Below, piece by piece: positions 8,117 to 16,942 of a stretch of DNA of 64,000 nucleotides. Made by a program: the position numbers and the translations under genes. Below the pieces are notes generated by a model that saw only the letters and a program-made list of their open reading frames with translations, was not told the DNA's origin and ran no database searches. How positions within the stretch are numbered: the first letter of the stretch is position 1; every line of letters begins with the position of its first letter. The stretch spans positions 496,001 through 560,000 of the forward strand of contig CAWDDC010000004.1 in the NCBI GenBank assembly GCA_963801045.1, read 5' to 3'. Source of the stretch: JACCWP01 sp963801045 (GTDB lineage: Bacteria; Actinomycetota; Actinomycetes; Propionibacteriales; Nocardioidaceae).

Positions 8117-9279
8117 CCGGACGGCCCGGGCGCCTGGTCGCGGCGCACGGGCTCGCCGCCGTCGCGATGGCGATGCCGTGGCCGGCGCTGCTGGCCGCGA
8201 CCTGGGGTGCCACCGGCAGCGAGCTCTGGCTCGGTGTCGTCGGCGCTGCGCGGATGTTGCCCTACGTCGCGCTGTCCTGGCTCGCCGGCCGGCTGGCCGA
8301 CCGGGTGCCGAGGCTGGGGCTGGTGCGCGTGGTCACCGGTCTGCGCGCCGGCCTGCTGATCGCGTGCGCCCTCCTGATGGCCCGCGGCGACGCGTTCGGT
8401 GCCGTCGTCGTGGCCACGCTCGTGGTTGCGGTGGGGACGCCTGCCTACCCCGCGCTGGCGGCGGCCATGCCGCGGCTGGCGGGTGCCCGGTCCGAGTCGG
8501 TGACCACCTGGCTGGTGACCGTCGAGGTCAGCGCCTTCGTGGTCGGGCCGGCCGTCGGCGGGTTGCTGCTCGGTCCGCTGGGTGCCGGCGGCTCGGTCGG
8601 GCTGGCGGCGGTGACCGCGGTGGCGGCCTCCGCCGTGCTCTCCACCGTCGACACCCGCCACGACGTGCGTGCCGGCGCCGCGCGGCACCCCGGGCACGTC
8701 GGTGCGCTGGTGCGGTCGCCGGGTGCCGTACGTGCCATCGCGGCGGTCGCGGTGGTCAACGCCGTCGAGGCGGCGGCGGCGATCGCGCTGCTGCCGATGA
8801 CCGTGCTGGTGTGGGGAGGCGGCGACACCACCTTCGGCACCGCGACAGCGGCGCTCGGCTTCGGGGCGCTGGCCACGCCGCTGCTGCACCGGCTGGCGCA
8901 CGGGATGCGACTGGCCGTGGTGCTCACCGCGGGTGCCCTCGTCGCCGTCGCCGTGTCCCCGGTGGTGGGACTCGCCCTCCTCCCGCTCGCGCTGGTGGGC
9001 ACCGCCGGGACCCAGGTCGAGTGCGAAGCGACCGCGGTGATCCAGTACGCCGTGCCCGACGAGCTGCGGGCATTCGCGCTCGGGGTCACCGACACCGCGA
9101 TGGTGTCGGCGGCGATGGTGGGCGCCGCCGTGGCACCGTGGCTGGCCGGGGCTGTAGGACCGCGGGTGCTGTTCGCCTCGCTCGGCGCAGCCACGTTGGC
9201 GGTGCTCCTCGCGCACCGGCCCGTCCGGCTGCACCTGCGCGCCCCCCGGGCGCCGGCGGTCGACGCTGCAGCAGGATGA
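8113..9279 (+). CDS. MFS transporter
   Basis: About 388 residues with roughly a dozen hydrophobic segments. The loop RLADRVPRLGLVR after the second segment resembles the MFS cytoplasmic signature. The GTG start at 8113 overlaps the decarboxylase stop (GTGA), so the two are co-translated; the frame is open far upstream but antisense-like there. It ends in an ATGA overlap with the 2H phosphoesterase gene. Context suggests export of the decarboxylase product or of something built from it (inference); nothing in the sequence fixes the substrate. Confidence 0.8.
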   Translation: MTGRPGRLVAAHGLAAVAMAMPWPALLAATWGATGSELWLGVVGAARMLPYVALSWLAGRLADRVPRLGLVRVVTGLRAGLLIACALLMARGDAFGAVVVATLVVAVGTPAYPALAAAMPRLAGARSESVTTWLVTVEVSAFVVGPAVGGLLLGPLGAGGSVGLAAVTAVAASAVLSTVDTRHDVRAGAARHPGHVGALVRSPGAVRAIAAVAVVNAVEAAAAIALLPMTVLVWGGGDTTFGTATAALGFGALATPLLHRLAHGMRLAVVLTAGALVAVAVSPVVGLALLPLALVGTAGTQVECEATAVIQYAVPDELRAFALGVTDTAMVSAAMVGAAVAPWLAGAVGPRVLFASLGAATLAVLLAHRPVRLHLRAPRAPAVDAAAG

Positions 9280-9800
9280 GCGGCATGGCCCAGTCGGTCG
9301 AGCTGCTCCTGGACGACGCCTCGGACGCCGCCGTGCGCGCGCAGTGGGACGCGCTCGCTGCTGCCGCGCTGCCCAGCCTGGCCCGCCAGGACACCCCCTC
9401 GCACCGTCCGCACGTCACGCTGGCCGCCCGGCGCTCGCTCGACCCGGCGCTCGAGCCGGCCCTTGCCGAGGTGGCGACCGCGTTGCCGCTGCCGGTACGG
9501 ATCGGCGCCCTGGCCTGCTTCGGGCGCGGGCCGTACGTGCTGGTGCGGGTGCTGGCGGCGAGCACCGCCCTGCTCGAGCTGCAGGCAGCGGTCACCCGTG
9601 TGCTCGGACCCGATCCCGCGACCGAGCACCACTTCGGCACCGGCCGGTGGACGCCGCACACCACGCTGGGGCGCCGGCTCACGGCCGACCAGGTCGCCGC
9701 CGCGCTCACCGTGCTGTCCGGCCCGACCGAGCAGGACGGGAAGGCGGTCGGCTGCCGCCGCTGGGACGGCGACGCGCGGCGCGAGTGGCTGCTCGTGTGA
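9276..9800 (+). CDS. 2'-5' RNA ligase / 2H phosphoesterase family protein
   Basis: 174 residues with two His-x-Thr motifs, HRPHVTLA near residue 46 and WTPHTTLG near residue 127, which form the active site of 2H phosphoesterases. Members act on cyclic phosphates or 2'-5' bonds in RNA and nucleotides; the physiological substrate here is unknown. The ATG at 9276 overlaps the MFS stop (ATGA); a second ATG lies at 9285. It ends the three-gene run that starts with the decarboxylase. No membrane segment or signal peptide. Confidence 0.82.
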   Translation: MSGMAQSVELLLDDASDAAVRAQWDALAAAALPSLARQDTPSHRPHVTLAARRSLDPALEPALAEVATALPLPVRIGALACFGRGPYVLVRVLAASTALLELQAAVTRVLGPDPATEHHFGTGRWTPHTTLGRRLTADQVAAALTVLSGPTEQDGKAVGCRRWDGDARREWLLV

Positions 9801-9813
9801 ACATCAGGTGACG

Positions 9814-9830
9814 TTCCGCCGGCAGCGGAA
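9814..9830. promoter_or_regulatory. Perfect inverted repeat upstream of the second MFS gene
   Basis: TTCCGC-CGGCA-GCGGAA is a perfect 6+5+6 inverted repeat 34 bp before the MFS start at 9864 and 14 bp after the preceding stop. It could be a short terminator hairpin for the decarboxylase operon or a repressor operator. No T-tract follows. Function undecided. Confidence 0.35.
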
Positions 9831-9863
9831 TGGGACGCTCGACCCAGTGCGTTCCCCCTCATC

Positions 9864-11099
9864 GTGCCCACGACTCTCATGACGCGTACCCGCGCGACCG
9901 CTTTTGCCGGTCCGGGTACCGACACGCCCCCGCGCCGGCGCGCCGGGCTGGCCATGGTCGCGATGGCGATCGGCGGCTTCGCCATCGGGACCGCCGAGTT
10001 CGTGACGATGGGGCTGCTGCCCGAGATCGCCACCGGTATCGGCGTCAGCATCCCGGAGGCCGGGCACCTGATCACCGCCTACGCGCTCGGCGTCGTGGTC
10101 GGCGCCCCGCTCATCGCCGCCCTCGCCGCCCGGATGCCCCGGCGGCGGCTGCTGGGCATCTTGATGCTCGCCTTCGCCCTCGCCAACGTGGCCACCGCGG
10201 TGGTGCCCGGCTTCGTCGGGATCACGGCCTCGCGGTTCCTGGCTGGGCTGCCGCACGGCGCGTTCTTCGGGGTCGCGGCGCTGATCGCGGCGTCGCTGGT
10301 GCTGCCCGAACGGCGCGGCCAGGCGGTGAGCAGCGTGATGCTCGGGCTCACCGCCGCCAACGTCGTGGGCGTGCCCGCCGCCACCTGGCTGGGGCAGGCG
10401 CTGGGCTGGCGCAGCGCGTACTGGACCGTCGCCGCACTCGCCCTGCTGTGTGTGCTCGCAATGGCGGTGTTCGTGCCGTCGGCGCCGGGGGAGCCGGACG
10501 CGACCGTGCGCCGCGAGCTCGGTGCGCTCCGGCGTGCGCAGGTGTGGCTGACGCTGCTGGTCGGCACGGTGGGCTTCGGCGGCATGTTCGCCGTCTACAG
10601 CTACATCGCGCCCACTGCGGTCCAGGTGGCCGACATGTCGCCGGCCCAGGTGCCGCTGCTGCTGCTCGCCTTCGGGGTGGGCGGTGTGTTCGGCACCATC
10701 GTCGGTGGCCGGGCCGCCGACCGGGCACTGGTGCCGACCCTGGTCGGCACCCTCGCGGTGACCGTGGGTCTGCTGGCCGCGTTCACGGTGGCGGCCAGCA
10801 ACCCGGTGACGATCGCGGTCGCGGTGTTCGTGATCGCGTTCAACGCCTCGGTGCTGGTGACGTGCCTGCAGATGCGGCTGATGGACGTCGCCGGGGACGC
10901 CCAGACCCTGGGCGCCGCGCTCAACCACGCCTCGCTGAACGCGGCCAACGCGCTCGGTGCCTGGCTCGGCGGAGTCGTCATCGCGGCCGGTCTGGGCTGG
11001 CTTGCCCCGGCCTGGGTGGGCGCCGGGCTGGCGGCCGCCGGGCTGGTGATCCTGGGCGTCTCGGTACTGCTGGAGCGACGCACCTCGAATCGCTTGTGA
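9864..11099 (+). CDS. MFS transporter, drug:H+ antiporter type (AraJ/YdhP-like)
   Basis: 411 residues with 12 predicted membrane segments. The N-terminal stretch AIGGFAIGTAEFVTMGLLPEIA is characteristic of the AraJ/YdhP group of exporters, and AALAARMPRRRLLG matches the MFS loop after segment 2. The GTG at 9864 and an ATG at 9879 are both possible starts; neither has a strong ribosome site. It is preceded by an inverted repeat and is a separate transcription unit from the decarboxylase run. Likely exports an organic compound; substrate unknown. Confidence 0.85.
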   Translation: MPTTLMTRTRATAFAGPGTDTPPRRRAGLAMVAMAIGGFAIGTAEFVTMGLLPEIATGIGVSIPEAGHLITAYALGVVVGAPLIAALAARMPRRRLLGILMLAFALANVATAVVPGFVGITASRFLAGLPHGAFFGVAALIAASLVLPERRGQAVSSVMLGLTAANVVGVPAATWLGQALGWRSAYWTVAALALLCVLAMAVFVPSAPGEPDATVRRELGALRRAQVWLTLLVGTVGFGGMFAVYSYIAPTAVQVADMSPAQVPLLLLAFGVGGVFGTIVGGRAADRALVPTLVGTLAVTVGLLAAFTVAASNPVTIAVAVFVIAFNASVLVTCLQMRLMDVAGDAQTLGAALNHASLNAANALGAWLGGVVIAAGLGWLAPAWVGAGLAAAGLVILGVSVLLERRTSNRL

Positions 11100-11171
11100 C
11101 GGGGCTTCGCGGACGCGTACGCTGAGCGGACTGGTTGTGCGTCATCAGAAATGAGTTGTGCGATGCGCAAC
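11094..11171 (+). promoter_or_regulatory. Promoter and operator-like sites of the MTHFR gene
   Basis: TTGTGA (11094-11099), an 18-bp spacer and TACGCT (11118-11123) make a plausible promoter. Downstream, GTTGTGCG occurs twice, 21 bp apart (11134 and 11155), and the second copy is the left half of a 17-bp near-palindrome, GTTGTGCGATGCGCAAC (11155-11171). The same 17-bp pattern, GTTG(C/T)G....GCGCAAC, and the same -10 with 18-bp spacing precede the dehydrogenase gene at 60307. The 17-bp site overlaps the start of the coding sequence, so a bound regulator would block initiation or elongation. Confidence 0.5.
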
Positions 11172-12020
11172 ACGCTGCGTCCCCCGGCATCTCGTGCCGC
11201 GCTCTCGCGCGCCCGCTACGAGGTGCTGCCCACGCCCCGGGTCGAGGCGGCGGTGCTGGCCTACGTGCCCACCGACGTGCGGGTGACGATCACCGCGTCG
11301 CCGGCCAAGGGGCTGGACACCACCCTCGCGTGCGCCGAGCGACTGCTCGCCCAGGGCTACCGGGTGACTCCGCACCTCGCGGCCCGGATGGTGCGCGACC
11401 GGGCCCACCTCCGCGACCTCGTGCAGCAGATGGTGGCGATGGGCGTCGACGACGTGTTCGTGCCGGCCGGCGACGCCGACCCCGCGGCCGGGATCTACCA
11501 CGGCTCGCTGGACCTGCTGCGGGACCTGTCCGAGATCGGACGCCCCTTCGCCCACGTGGGCATCACCGGCTATCCCGAGAGCCACCCGGTGATCAGCGAC
11601 GACGTCACCGTGCAGGCGATGTGGGACAAGCGTGAGCACGCGACGTACGTGGTCAGCAACCTGTGCTTCGACGCGGCGCAGATCGGCCGCTGGGTCACCC
11701 GGCTGCGGCGGCGCGGCATCGGGCTGCCGATCCTCATCGGCATGCCGGGGCCGGTCGAGCGCACCAAGCTGCTGACGATGGCGACCAAGATCGGTGTGGG
11801 GGAGTCCACCCGGTTCCTCGCCAAGAACGCGTCCATCTTCGCGCGGATCGCGGCGCCCGGCGGCTACTCCCCGGCGCGGCTGCTGGAGCAGGCGGCACCG
11901 CTGTTCGGCGACCCGGCGATGGCGGTCACCGGCGTGCACCTGTTCACCTTCAACCAGGTCGCCGAGACCGAGCAGTGGCGCCGGGCCCTGCTCGGCACCG
12001 CGGTGCGCGCCACCGGCTGA
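11151..12020 (+). CDS. metF: Methylenetetrahydrofolate reductase family protein
   Basis: A 289-residue TIM-barrel protein resembling MTHFR, which interconverts 5-methyl-THF and 5,10-methylene-THF. Visible segments are VRVTITASPAKGLDTTLACAERLLAQGY, VTPHLAARMV, DDVFVPAGDADP, VGITGYPESHP, YVVSNLCFD and LPILIGMPGPVERTKLL, corresponding to the strands and folate-binding loops of the family. It is shorter and more divergent than E. coli MetF. No Shine-Dalgarno precedes either the ATG at 11151 or the one at 11163. It faces the corrinoid operon tail to tail and shares a regulatory motif with the dimethylglycine/sarcosine dehydrogenase gene, so it probably works oxidatively in methyl-group catabolism rather than for methionine (inference). 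Confidence 0.8.
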   Translation: MSCAMRNTLRPPASRAALSRARYEVLPTPRVEAAVLAYVPTDVRVTITASPAKGLDTTLACAERLLAQGYRVTPHLAARMVRDRAHLRDLVQQMVAMGVDDVFVPAGDADPAAGIYHGSLDLLRDLSEIGRPFAHVGITGYPESHPVISDDVTVQAMWDKREHATYVVSNLCFDAAQIGRWVTRLRRRGIGLPILIGMPGPVERTKLLTMATKIGVGESTRFLAKNASIFARIAAPGGYSPARLLEQAAPLFGDPAMAVTGVHLFTFNQVAETEQWRRALLGTAVRATG

Positions 12021-12035
12021 CCGACGGCGGCCGCG

Positions 12036-13208
12036 CTAGCCCAGCCGCGTCTCGGCAGCCGCCAGGTAGCCGGCCAGCAGGGCCCGCGCGACCGCACCCA
12101 CCAGTGCGTCGTCGGGGACGAACGTTGGCTGGTGCAGCATCGTGGTTCCCGCCTCGTCGCCGCAGCCGACGAACAGCATCAGGCAGGCGGTGGCGTGGCC
12201 GTAGTAGGCGAAGTCGTCGGAGCCGGCCGAGCGGAACGTCTCCCGGCGCCCGGCGCCCACCGCGTCGACCCAGTGCCGGGCCCGGGTGGCCAGGGCGGGG
12301 TCGTTGTCCAGCGACGGCTCGGTCGCCAGCACGTGCAGCTCGCCCCGGCAGCCGTAGGTCTCGGCGACGGTGTGGGCGGCCGCTCGCAACCGGGTGAGCA
12401 TCCGGTCCCGGTCGTCGGACTCGAACGACCGCAGGGTGCCGGTCGCGCTGGCCAGCTCCGGGATGACGTTGGCCGCGCCGCCGGCCCGCAGCACCCCGAA
12501 CGACAGCGTGCAGACCCGCATCGGGTCGACCACCGCACGGGCCAGCGCCGGGGCGGCCAGCACGTAAGCGCTGAGCGCGCCGACGGTGTCGTCGGCCAGG
12601 TGCGGGTACGCCCCGTGGCCGCCGCTGCCGGACATCCGTACCTCGAACTCGTCCACGGACGCGTTGACCACGCCGGGGTCGGCCGACACCGTCCCGGCGG
12701 GCAGCCGCGGCTGCACGTGCGCCCCCACGATCGCGCGCACGTCGTGGCCCGCGAGCACACCGGCCGCGACGACGTCCTCGGCGCCGCTCGGGGACAGCTC
12801 CTCCCTGGGCTGCAGCAGTGCCAGCAGCCCGGCCGGCAGCGCGTCGGCGGGTGCTGCCCGGGCCAGCGCCACCAGGGCGGCGAGGTGCACGTCGTGGCCG
12901 CAGGCGTGCATCGCCTCGCCGTCGGCCGCGTACGCCGCGGCGGACCGCTCCCGCAGCGGCAGCGCGTCCAGCTCGGCGCGCAGCGCGACGGCCGGCCCGT
13001 CGACCGGGCCGACCCGCACCAGCCGTCCGGTGCCCGCGACGGTGGGCGCCTCCGGCGCGCCGAGGGCGGCGGCCACCCGCTGGGCGGTCCAGACCTCCTG
13101 ACCGGACACCTCGGGGTGCGCGTGCAGCTCGTGGCGCAGGTCGACGGCTGCCGGCAGCTCGCGCTCCAGCGCCTGCGACCACTCGGTCGCGAGCTGGTCC
13201 AGGCTCAC
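12036..13208 (-). CDS. M20 family amidohydrolase/peptidase
   Basis: A zinc-dependent M20D-type enzyme of 390 residues, in the group that hydrolyses N-acyl amino acids or amides. Zinc and catalytic motifs include LRHELHAHPEVSG, ACGHDVHLAALVALA and QPREELSPSGAEDVV; the dimerisation domain begins around SGSGGHGAYPH. The start at 13208 is a GTG overlapping the upstream amidohydrolase stop (GTGA). It is the last gene of the ten-gene operon and has no signal peptide, so it acts in the cytoplasm. It may remove an acyl or glutamyl group from an intermediate made by the ligase in the same operon (inference). Confidence 0.85.
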   Translation of the reverse strand: MSLDQLATEWSQALERELPAAVDLRHELHAHPEVSGQEVWTAQRVAAALGAPEAPTVAGTGRLVRVGPVDGPAVALRAELDALPLRERSAAAYAADGEAMHACGHDVHLAALVALARAAPADALPAGLLALLQPREELSPSGAEDVVAAGVLAGHDVRAIVGAHVQPRLPAGTVSADPGVVNASVDEFEVRMSGSGGHGAYPHLADDTVGALSAYVLAAPALARAVVDPMRVCTLSFGVLRAGGAANVIPELASATGTLRSFESDDRDRMLTRLRAAAHTVAETYGCRGELHVLATEPSLDNDPALATRARHWVDAVGAGRRETFRSAGSDDFAYYGHATACLMLFVGCGDEAGTTMLHQPTFVPDDALVGAVARALLAGYLAAAETRLG

Positions 13209-14356
13209 CCCGTGTCCCCGTCCAGGCCGTAGACCCGGCGAGCGTTGCCCGCACCCAGCAGCTCGGCCACCCGGAGCGCGTCCGCCTCCGACCACTCACC
13301 GCTGCCGACCCGCTGGTCGAGCAGGGACCCGAGTGCGCCGCGAAAGACGTGCGCGCCGAGGTGGTACAGCTCGGCCAGCCCGAACGCGTCGGACGAGAAC
13401 AGCAGCTTGGCGAAGGGTGTCAGCTCCAGCGCCTCGGCCAGGATCGTCCGGGCCGCGCCCGGCCCGGCGAAGGTCAGCGTGAGGCCAACGTCGAGGTGCA
13501 CGTTCGGGTAGACGTGCGCGAGGTAACCCGCCTGACGCATGAACGGGTAGCAGTGCAGCAGCAGCACCGGCACCCGCGCGGGGACCCGGTGCAGCCAGTC
13601 GGTGAGCAGTGCGGGGTCGGTGCGGTGCAGCCGGATGTCGCTGTCGCCGAAGCCGACGTGGAACTGGATCGGCAGCCCGAGCTCGACCGCGGCCCACAGC
13701 AGCATCCGCTCGAGCACCGGGTCGTCCAGCCGGCCGGGGCTGCGCGCCAGCCAGGCCGCAGCCGCCGCCTCCACCTCGACCGCGCTCGGCGGCGCGGGAT
13801 CGAAGTCGAAGCCGGTGCGGTAGGCCGCGACTGACTTCACCCCGACCGCGCCGCGTTCGCGCACCGTGCTGGCCAGGGTGTCGGCGAAGACGGCGCCGAA
13901 CAGCGACGGGTCGACGCCGTCGGCGGCCACCTGCTCGGCCACCGACTCGAGCCGGACGATCTCGTGCGCGGACGCACCCGACTGCTCGGCCATCTGGCCC
14001 GGGTCGAGCAGGCTGTCGCCGTGGAACCCGGTGTCGACCAGCAGCGTGCCGAGCCCGGAGGCACGGAGCAGCCGCCTCGACGACTCGGCACCACCGAGCT
14101 CGGCGCGACGGGCGACGTAGTCGTCGGGGCCGGCGTGCCTCGGGAGGTCGAGCACCTCGGCGCAGTGTCGCCGGATGGCGAGCCCCACCGGCGAGTCGAA
14201 GGCAGTGGTGCCGGGTGCGGGCGCGTCGCCCTCCGACATCATCGCCTCCATCGCGGCCCGGTCGAGATCGGTGGTGACCACGCCGTGGCAGTGGTGGTCG
14301 ATCAGCGGCAGGCCGGACAGCAGGTCGGTCACGGCGTCGGTCACGGGGTCGGTCAC
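13205..14356 (-). CDS. Amidohydrolase (FluG N-terminal-like)
   Basis: A 383-residue amidohydrolase with a metal-dependent TIM barrel. LIDHHCHGVV near residue 20 is the first metal motif, IQFHVGFGDSDIRLH and VLLLHCYPFMRQAGYLA hold further histidines, and LLFSSDAFGLAELYHLGA contains the last aspartate. This arrangement matches the amidohydrolase half of fungal FluG, in which it is fused to a glutamine-synthetase-like half; here the equivalent ligase is the gene directly upstream (14367-15743). The GTG at 14356 is 10 bp after that gene's stop. Its stop is coupled to the M20 gene. The substrate is unknown; a gamma-glutamyl or related amide is plausible. Confidence 0.82.
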   Translation of the reverse strand: MTDPVTDAVTDLLSGLPLIDHHCHGVVTTDLDRAAMEAMMSEGDAPAPGTTAFDSPVGLAIRRHCAEVLDLPRHAGPDDYVARRAELGGAESSRRLLRASGLGTLLVDTGFHGDSLLDPGQMAEQSGASAHEIVRLESVAEQVAADGVDPSLFGAVFADTLASTVRERGAVGVKSVAAYRTGFDFDPAPPSAVEVEAAAAAWLARSPGRLDDPVLERMLLWAAVELGLPIQFHVGFGDSDIRLHRTDPALLTDWLHRVPARVPVLLLHCYPFMRQAGYLAHVYPNVHLDVGLTLTFAGPGAARTILAEALELTPFAKLLFSSDAFGLAELYHLGAHVFRGALGSLLDQRVGSGEWSEADALRVAELLGAGNARRVYGLDGDTG

Positions 14357-14366
14357 CAAAGCCCTC

Positions 14367-15743
14367 TCAGTAGACCCAGCGCAGGGCGGCCGCGACTGCG
14401 TCGGGATCAGCACCCTCGAAGCGGGCCGATTCGGCCCGGCGTACGGCAATCACGGCGTCGGCCAGCACGTCGCCGAGCGCACCCCGCAGCACGTCGCTGC
14501 CCGCGAACGCGTCGGTGGCAGCGTCCAGGCTCTCCGGCAGCCGGGCGATGCCGCGACGGGCTCGCTCGTCGTCGTCGAGCAGCCCGGGATCGCCCTCCAC
14601 CGGCTCGGGCAGGCTCAGCCCGGCCTCGATGCCGGCGAGTCCGGCGGCCAGCAGGCAGCCCACCAGCAGGTACGGGTTGGCGGCCAGGTCGACCGACTTC
14701 ACCTCGAGGTTGGCCGACTCCTGCCAGCTGCCGGCGCTGCCGGTGACGAAGCGCAGCGCCGCCTCCCGGGTCTCGTGACCCCAGCATGCGAACGCGCCGG
14801 CCCAGTGCGACGGCACCAGCCGCAGGTAGCTGGCCACGGCAGGAGCGCCGACGGCCAGCAGGGCCGGCAGCTCGGCCAGGACGCCGGCCGTGAACGCCCC
14901 GCCGCGCTCGGTGATGCCGAACGGCCCGTCACCGTCGGCGAACAGGTTGCGGCCATCGGAGGCCACGGACACGTGCACGTGCCCGCCGTTGCCCACGTGG
15001 CCGGCGATGACCGACGGCGCGAACGACACCCGCAACCCGTGCCGGGCCGACACCGCGCGCACCGTCTGGCGCACGAGCACGCTGCGGTCGGCAGCGCCGA
15101 CGGGGTCGCTCGGCTCGACCGACACCTCGTACTGGCCGTCGGAGTACTCGGGGTGCAGCTGCTCGACCGGGACCCCCTGCTCGCGCAGCGCGACCAGCAC
15201 GTCGCGGGCGTAGTCGCTCAGCTCCACCAACCGCGTCATCCCGTACGCCGGCCCGGTGCACGCGGCGGCGAACTCGTCCGGCTCACCGGCCAGCGAGACC
15301 GCCCACTCGATCTCGACCGCCATCCGTGCGGTCAGCCCGAGGTCGGCGGCCCGCTCGACCATGCGGCGGGCGAACGACCGCTGGCACGCCGGGTAGACCT
15401 CGCCGTCCTGGGTGTAGCGGTCGACCGGCGCCCAGGCCCAGCCGGGCTGACCGGCCAGCACCGTCAGCCGGTCGAGGTCGGGGAGCAGGCGCAGGTCGCC
15501 GTCGGGGCTGCCGAGCACGTCCGTGCTGGTGATCGAGTCGTCGGAGACGAAGGTGTCGAACACCGGGGACATCCCGACGCCCCAGCCGGCGGCCCTGCCG
15601 AGCCGGTGCCTCGGCACCGTCTTGACCCGGGTGATGCCGGCGGTGTCGACGAACGTCAGCGCCACTCCTTCGACGCCCTGGTCGGACAGCTGTGTCGCCA
15701 GGATCTCGCCCCGCTTGCCGCGTGCCTCGCGGTCGAGGGTCAT
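14367..15743 (-). CDS. Glutamine-synthetase-like amine/amino acid ligase
   Basis: A 458-residue type I glutamine synthetase homologue. The N-terminal beta-grasp region has VALTFVDTAGITRVKTVP; the catalytic part contains VEIEWAVS, EVSVEPSDPVGAADRSVLVRQ, GNGGHVHVSVASDG (metal and ammonia site) and ESANLEVKSVDLAANPYLLVG. It lacks the adenylylation-site context of true GlnA and resembles gamma-glutamyl-amine ligases such as PuuA and IpuC. Starts with ATG at 15743, overlapping the upstream PLP enzyme stop (ATGA). Operon context with a permease, an amidohydrolase and an M20 amidase points to gamma-glutamylation in a catabolic route, not ammonium assimilation (inference). Confidence 0.85.
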   Translation of the reverse strand: MTLDREARGKRGEILATQLSDQGVEGVALTFVDTAGITRVKTVPRHRLGRAAGWGVGMSPVFDTFVSDDSITSTDVLGSPDGDLRLLPDLDRLTVLAGQPGWAWAPVDRYTQDGEVYPACQRSFARRMVERAADLGLTARMAVEIEWAVSLAGEPDEFAAACTGPAYGMTRLVELSDYARDVLVALREQGVPVEQLHPEYSDGQYEVSVEPSDPVGAADRSVLVRQTVRAVSARHGLRVSFAPSVIAGHVGNGGHVHVSVASDGRNLFADGDGPFGITERGGAFTAGVLAELPALLAVGAPAVASYLRLVPSHWAGAFACWGHETREAALRFVTGSAGSWQESANLEVKSVDLAANPYLLVGCLLAAGLAGIEAGLSLPEPVEGDPGLLDDDERARRGIARLPESLDAATDAFAGSDVLRGALGDVLADAVIAVRRAESARFEGADPDAVAAALRWVY

Positions 15744-16942
15744 CCGCCGGCTCCTTCCGTCGTCGGCGCCGCTGTGGGCGGGTGCGCGTCCAGCGCCCGG
15801 GCCAGGTCGTCGGACAGGGCGTCCAGCGGCTCCAGCCCCACCGACAACCGGATCATGCCGGGGGCGATCCCGGCCCGCAGCCGCTCGTCGACGCCCAGTG
15901 AGGCGTGCGAGGAGTTGTACGGCATGCTCACCAGCGTCTCGACACCACCCAGGCTGGTCGCCTCGCAGGCCACCCGCAGCGCGCGCATCACCGCGAGCCC
16001 CCGATCGTCGTCGTCGAGCACGAACGTCACCATCGCACCGCCTCGCCCGCCGCGCAGGACGCGGTCCGCCAGCGCCCGGCCGCGGTACGACGGCAGGCTC
16101 GGGTGGATCACCGTGCCGACGTCGGGTCGGTCGGCGAGCCAGCGCGCCAGCGCGGCGGCGGTGTCGCTCTGCTGCTGCACCCGCAGATCGAAGGTCTGCA
16201 GGCCGCGCCAGAGCAGGTATGCCGCGTGCGGGTCGAGACTGCCGCCGAAGGTCACGATGCGGAGCCGCACCTCCCGCAGCGTCTCCTCGTCGCCGGCCAC
16301 GGCACCGGCGATGACGTCGGAGTGGCCGTTGAGGAACTTCGTCGCCGACTCGATCACCAGGTCGGCACCCAGCTCGAGCGGTCGCACCAGGGCCGGGCTC
16401 ACGAACGTGTTGTCGATCAGCAGCCGTGCCCCTGCGGCGTGCGCCAGGTCGGCGAGCGCGGGCACGTCCACCAGATCGAGCGTCGGGTTCGACAGCGTCT
16501 CCGCGTACGCGAGGGCGACCGGGCCGCGGGCCAGCGCATCGCGCCACTGGTCGAGGTCCGTGGCATCGACCATGTCGACGGTGATGCCGAGCCGCGGGAG
16601 GTCACGTACGAACAGGTCCCGGGTGTCGCCGTAGACCTGACGGGAGGCCACCACCCGGTCGCCGCTGCGGCAGACGGTCAGCAGGGTGGTTGCGATCGCC
16701 GCCATCCCGCTGCTGGTCAGCGCCGCCGCGGGGGCACCTTCCAGCCGGCGCACCAGCTCGGCAGCGGCCTCGACGGTGGGATTGGAGAACCGGGAGTACC
16801 AGGTCTCGTGCAACCCGCCCTCGCGGATGTCCTTGTAGGCGGTCTCGTCCAGCAGGTACGTCACCGAGTGGTGCACCGGCGGCACCACCGGCGTGGTGCG
16901 GGACTGGTACGACGCGGCGTCGTCGGGGCGCGACGGCATCAC
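15740..16942 (-). CDS. PLP-dependent cystathionine/methionine gamma-lyase family enzyme
   Basis: A 400-residue Cys/Met metabolism PLP enzyme. YSRFSNPTVEAAAELVRRLEG binds phosphate from the neighbouring subunit, SSGMAAIATTLL stacks on the cofactor, NTFVSPALVRPLELGADLVIES leads to the PLP lysine in TKFLNGHSDVIAG, and GGSLDPHAAYLLWRGLQT closes the site. Family members include cystathionine gamma-synthase, gamma- and beta-lyase and methionine gamma-lyase; residues visible here do not separate them. The start ATG at 16942 (or 16939) overlaps the permease stop. Its place in a corrinoid/methyl-transfer operon is unusual; it may cleave or release a sulfur amino acid. Confidence 0.85.
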   Translation of the reverse strand: MMPSRPDDAASYQSRTTPVVPPVHHSVTYLLDETAYKDIREGGLHETWYSRFSNPTVEAAAELVRRLEGAPAAALTSSGMAAIATTLLTVCRSGDRVVASRQVYGDTRDLFVRDLPRLGITVDMVDATDLDQWRDALARGPVALAYAETLSNPTLDLVDVPALADLAHAAGARLLIDNTFVSPALVRPLELGADLVIESATKFLNGHSDVIAGAVAGDEETLREVRLRIVTFGGSLDPHAAYLLWRGLQTFDLRVQQQSDTAAALARWLADRPDVGTVIHPSLPSYRGRALADRVLRGGRGGAMVTFVLDDDDRGLAVMRALRVACEATSLGGVETLVSMPYNSSHASLGVDERLRAGIAPGMIRLSVGLEPLDALSDDLARALDAHPPTAAPTTEGAGG

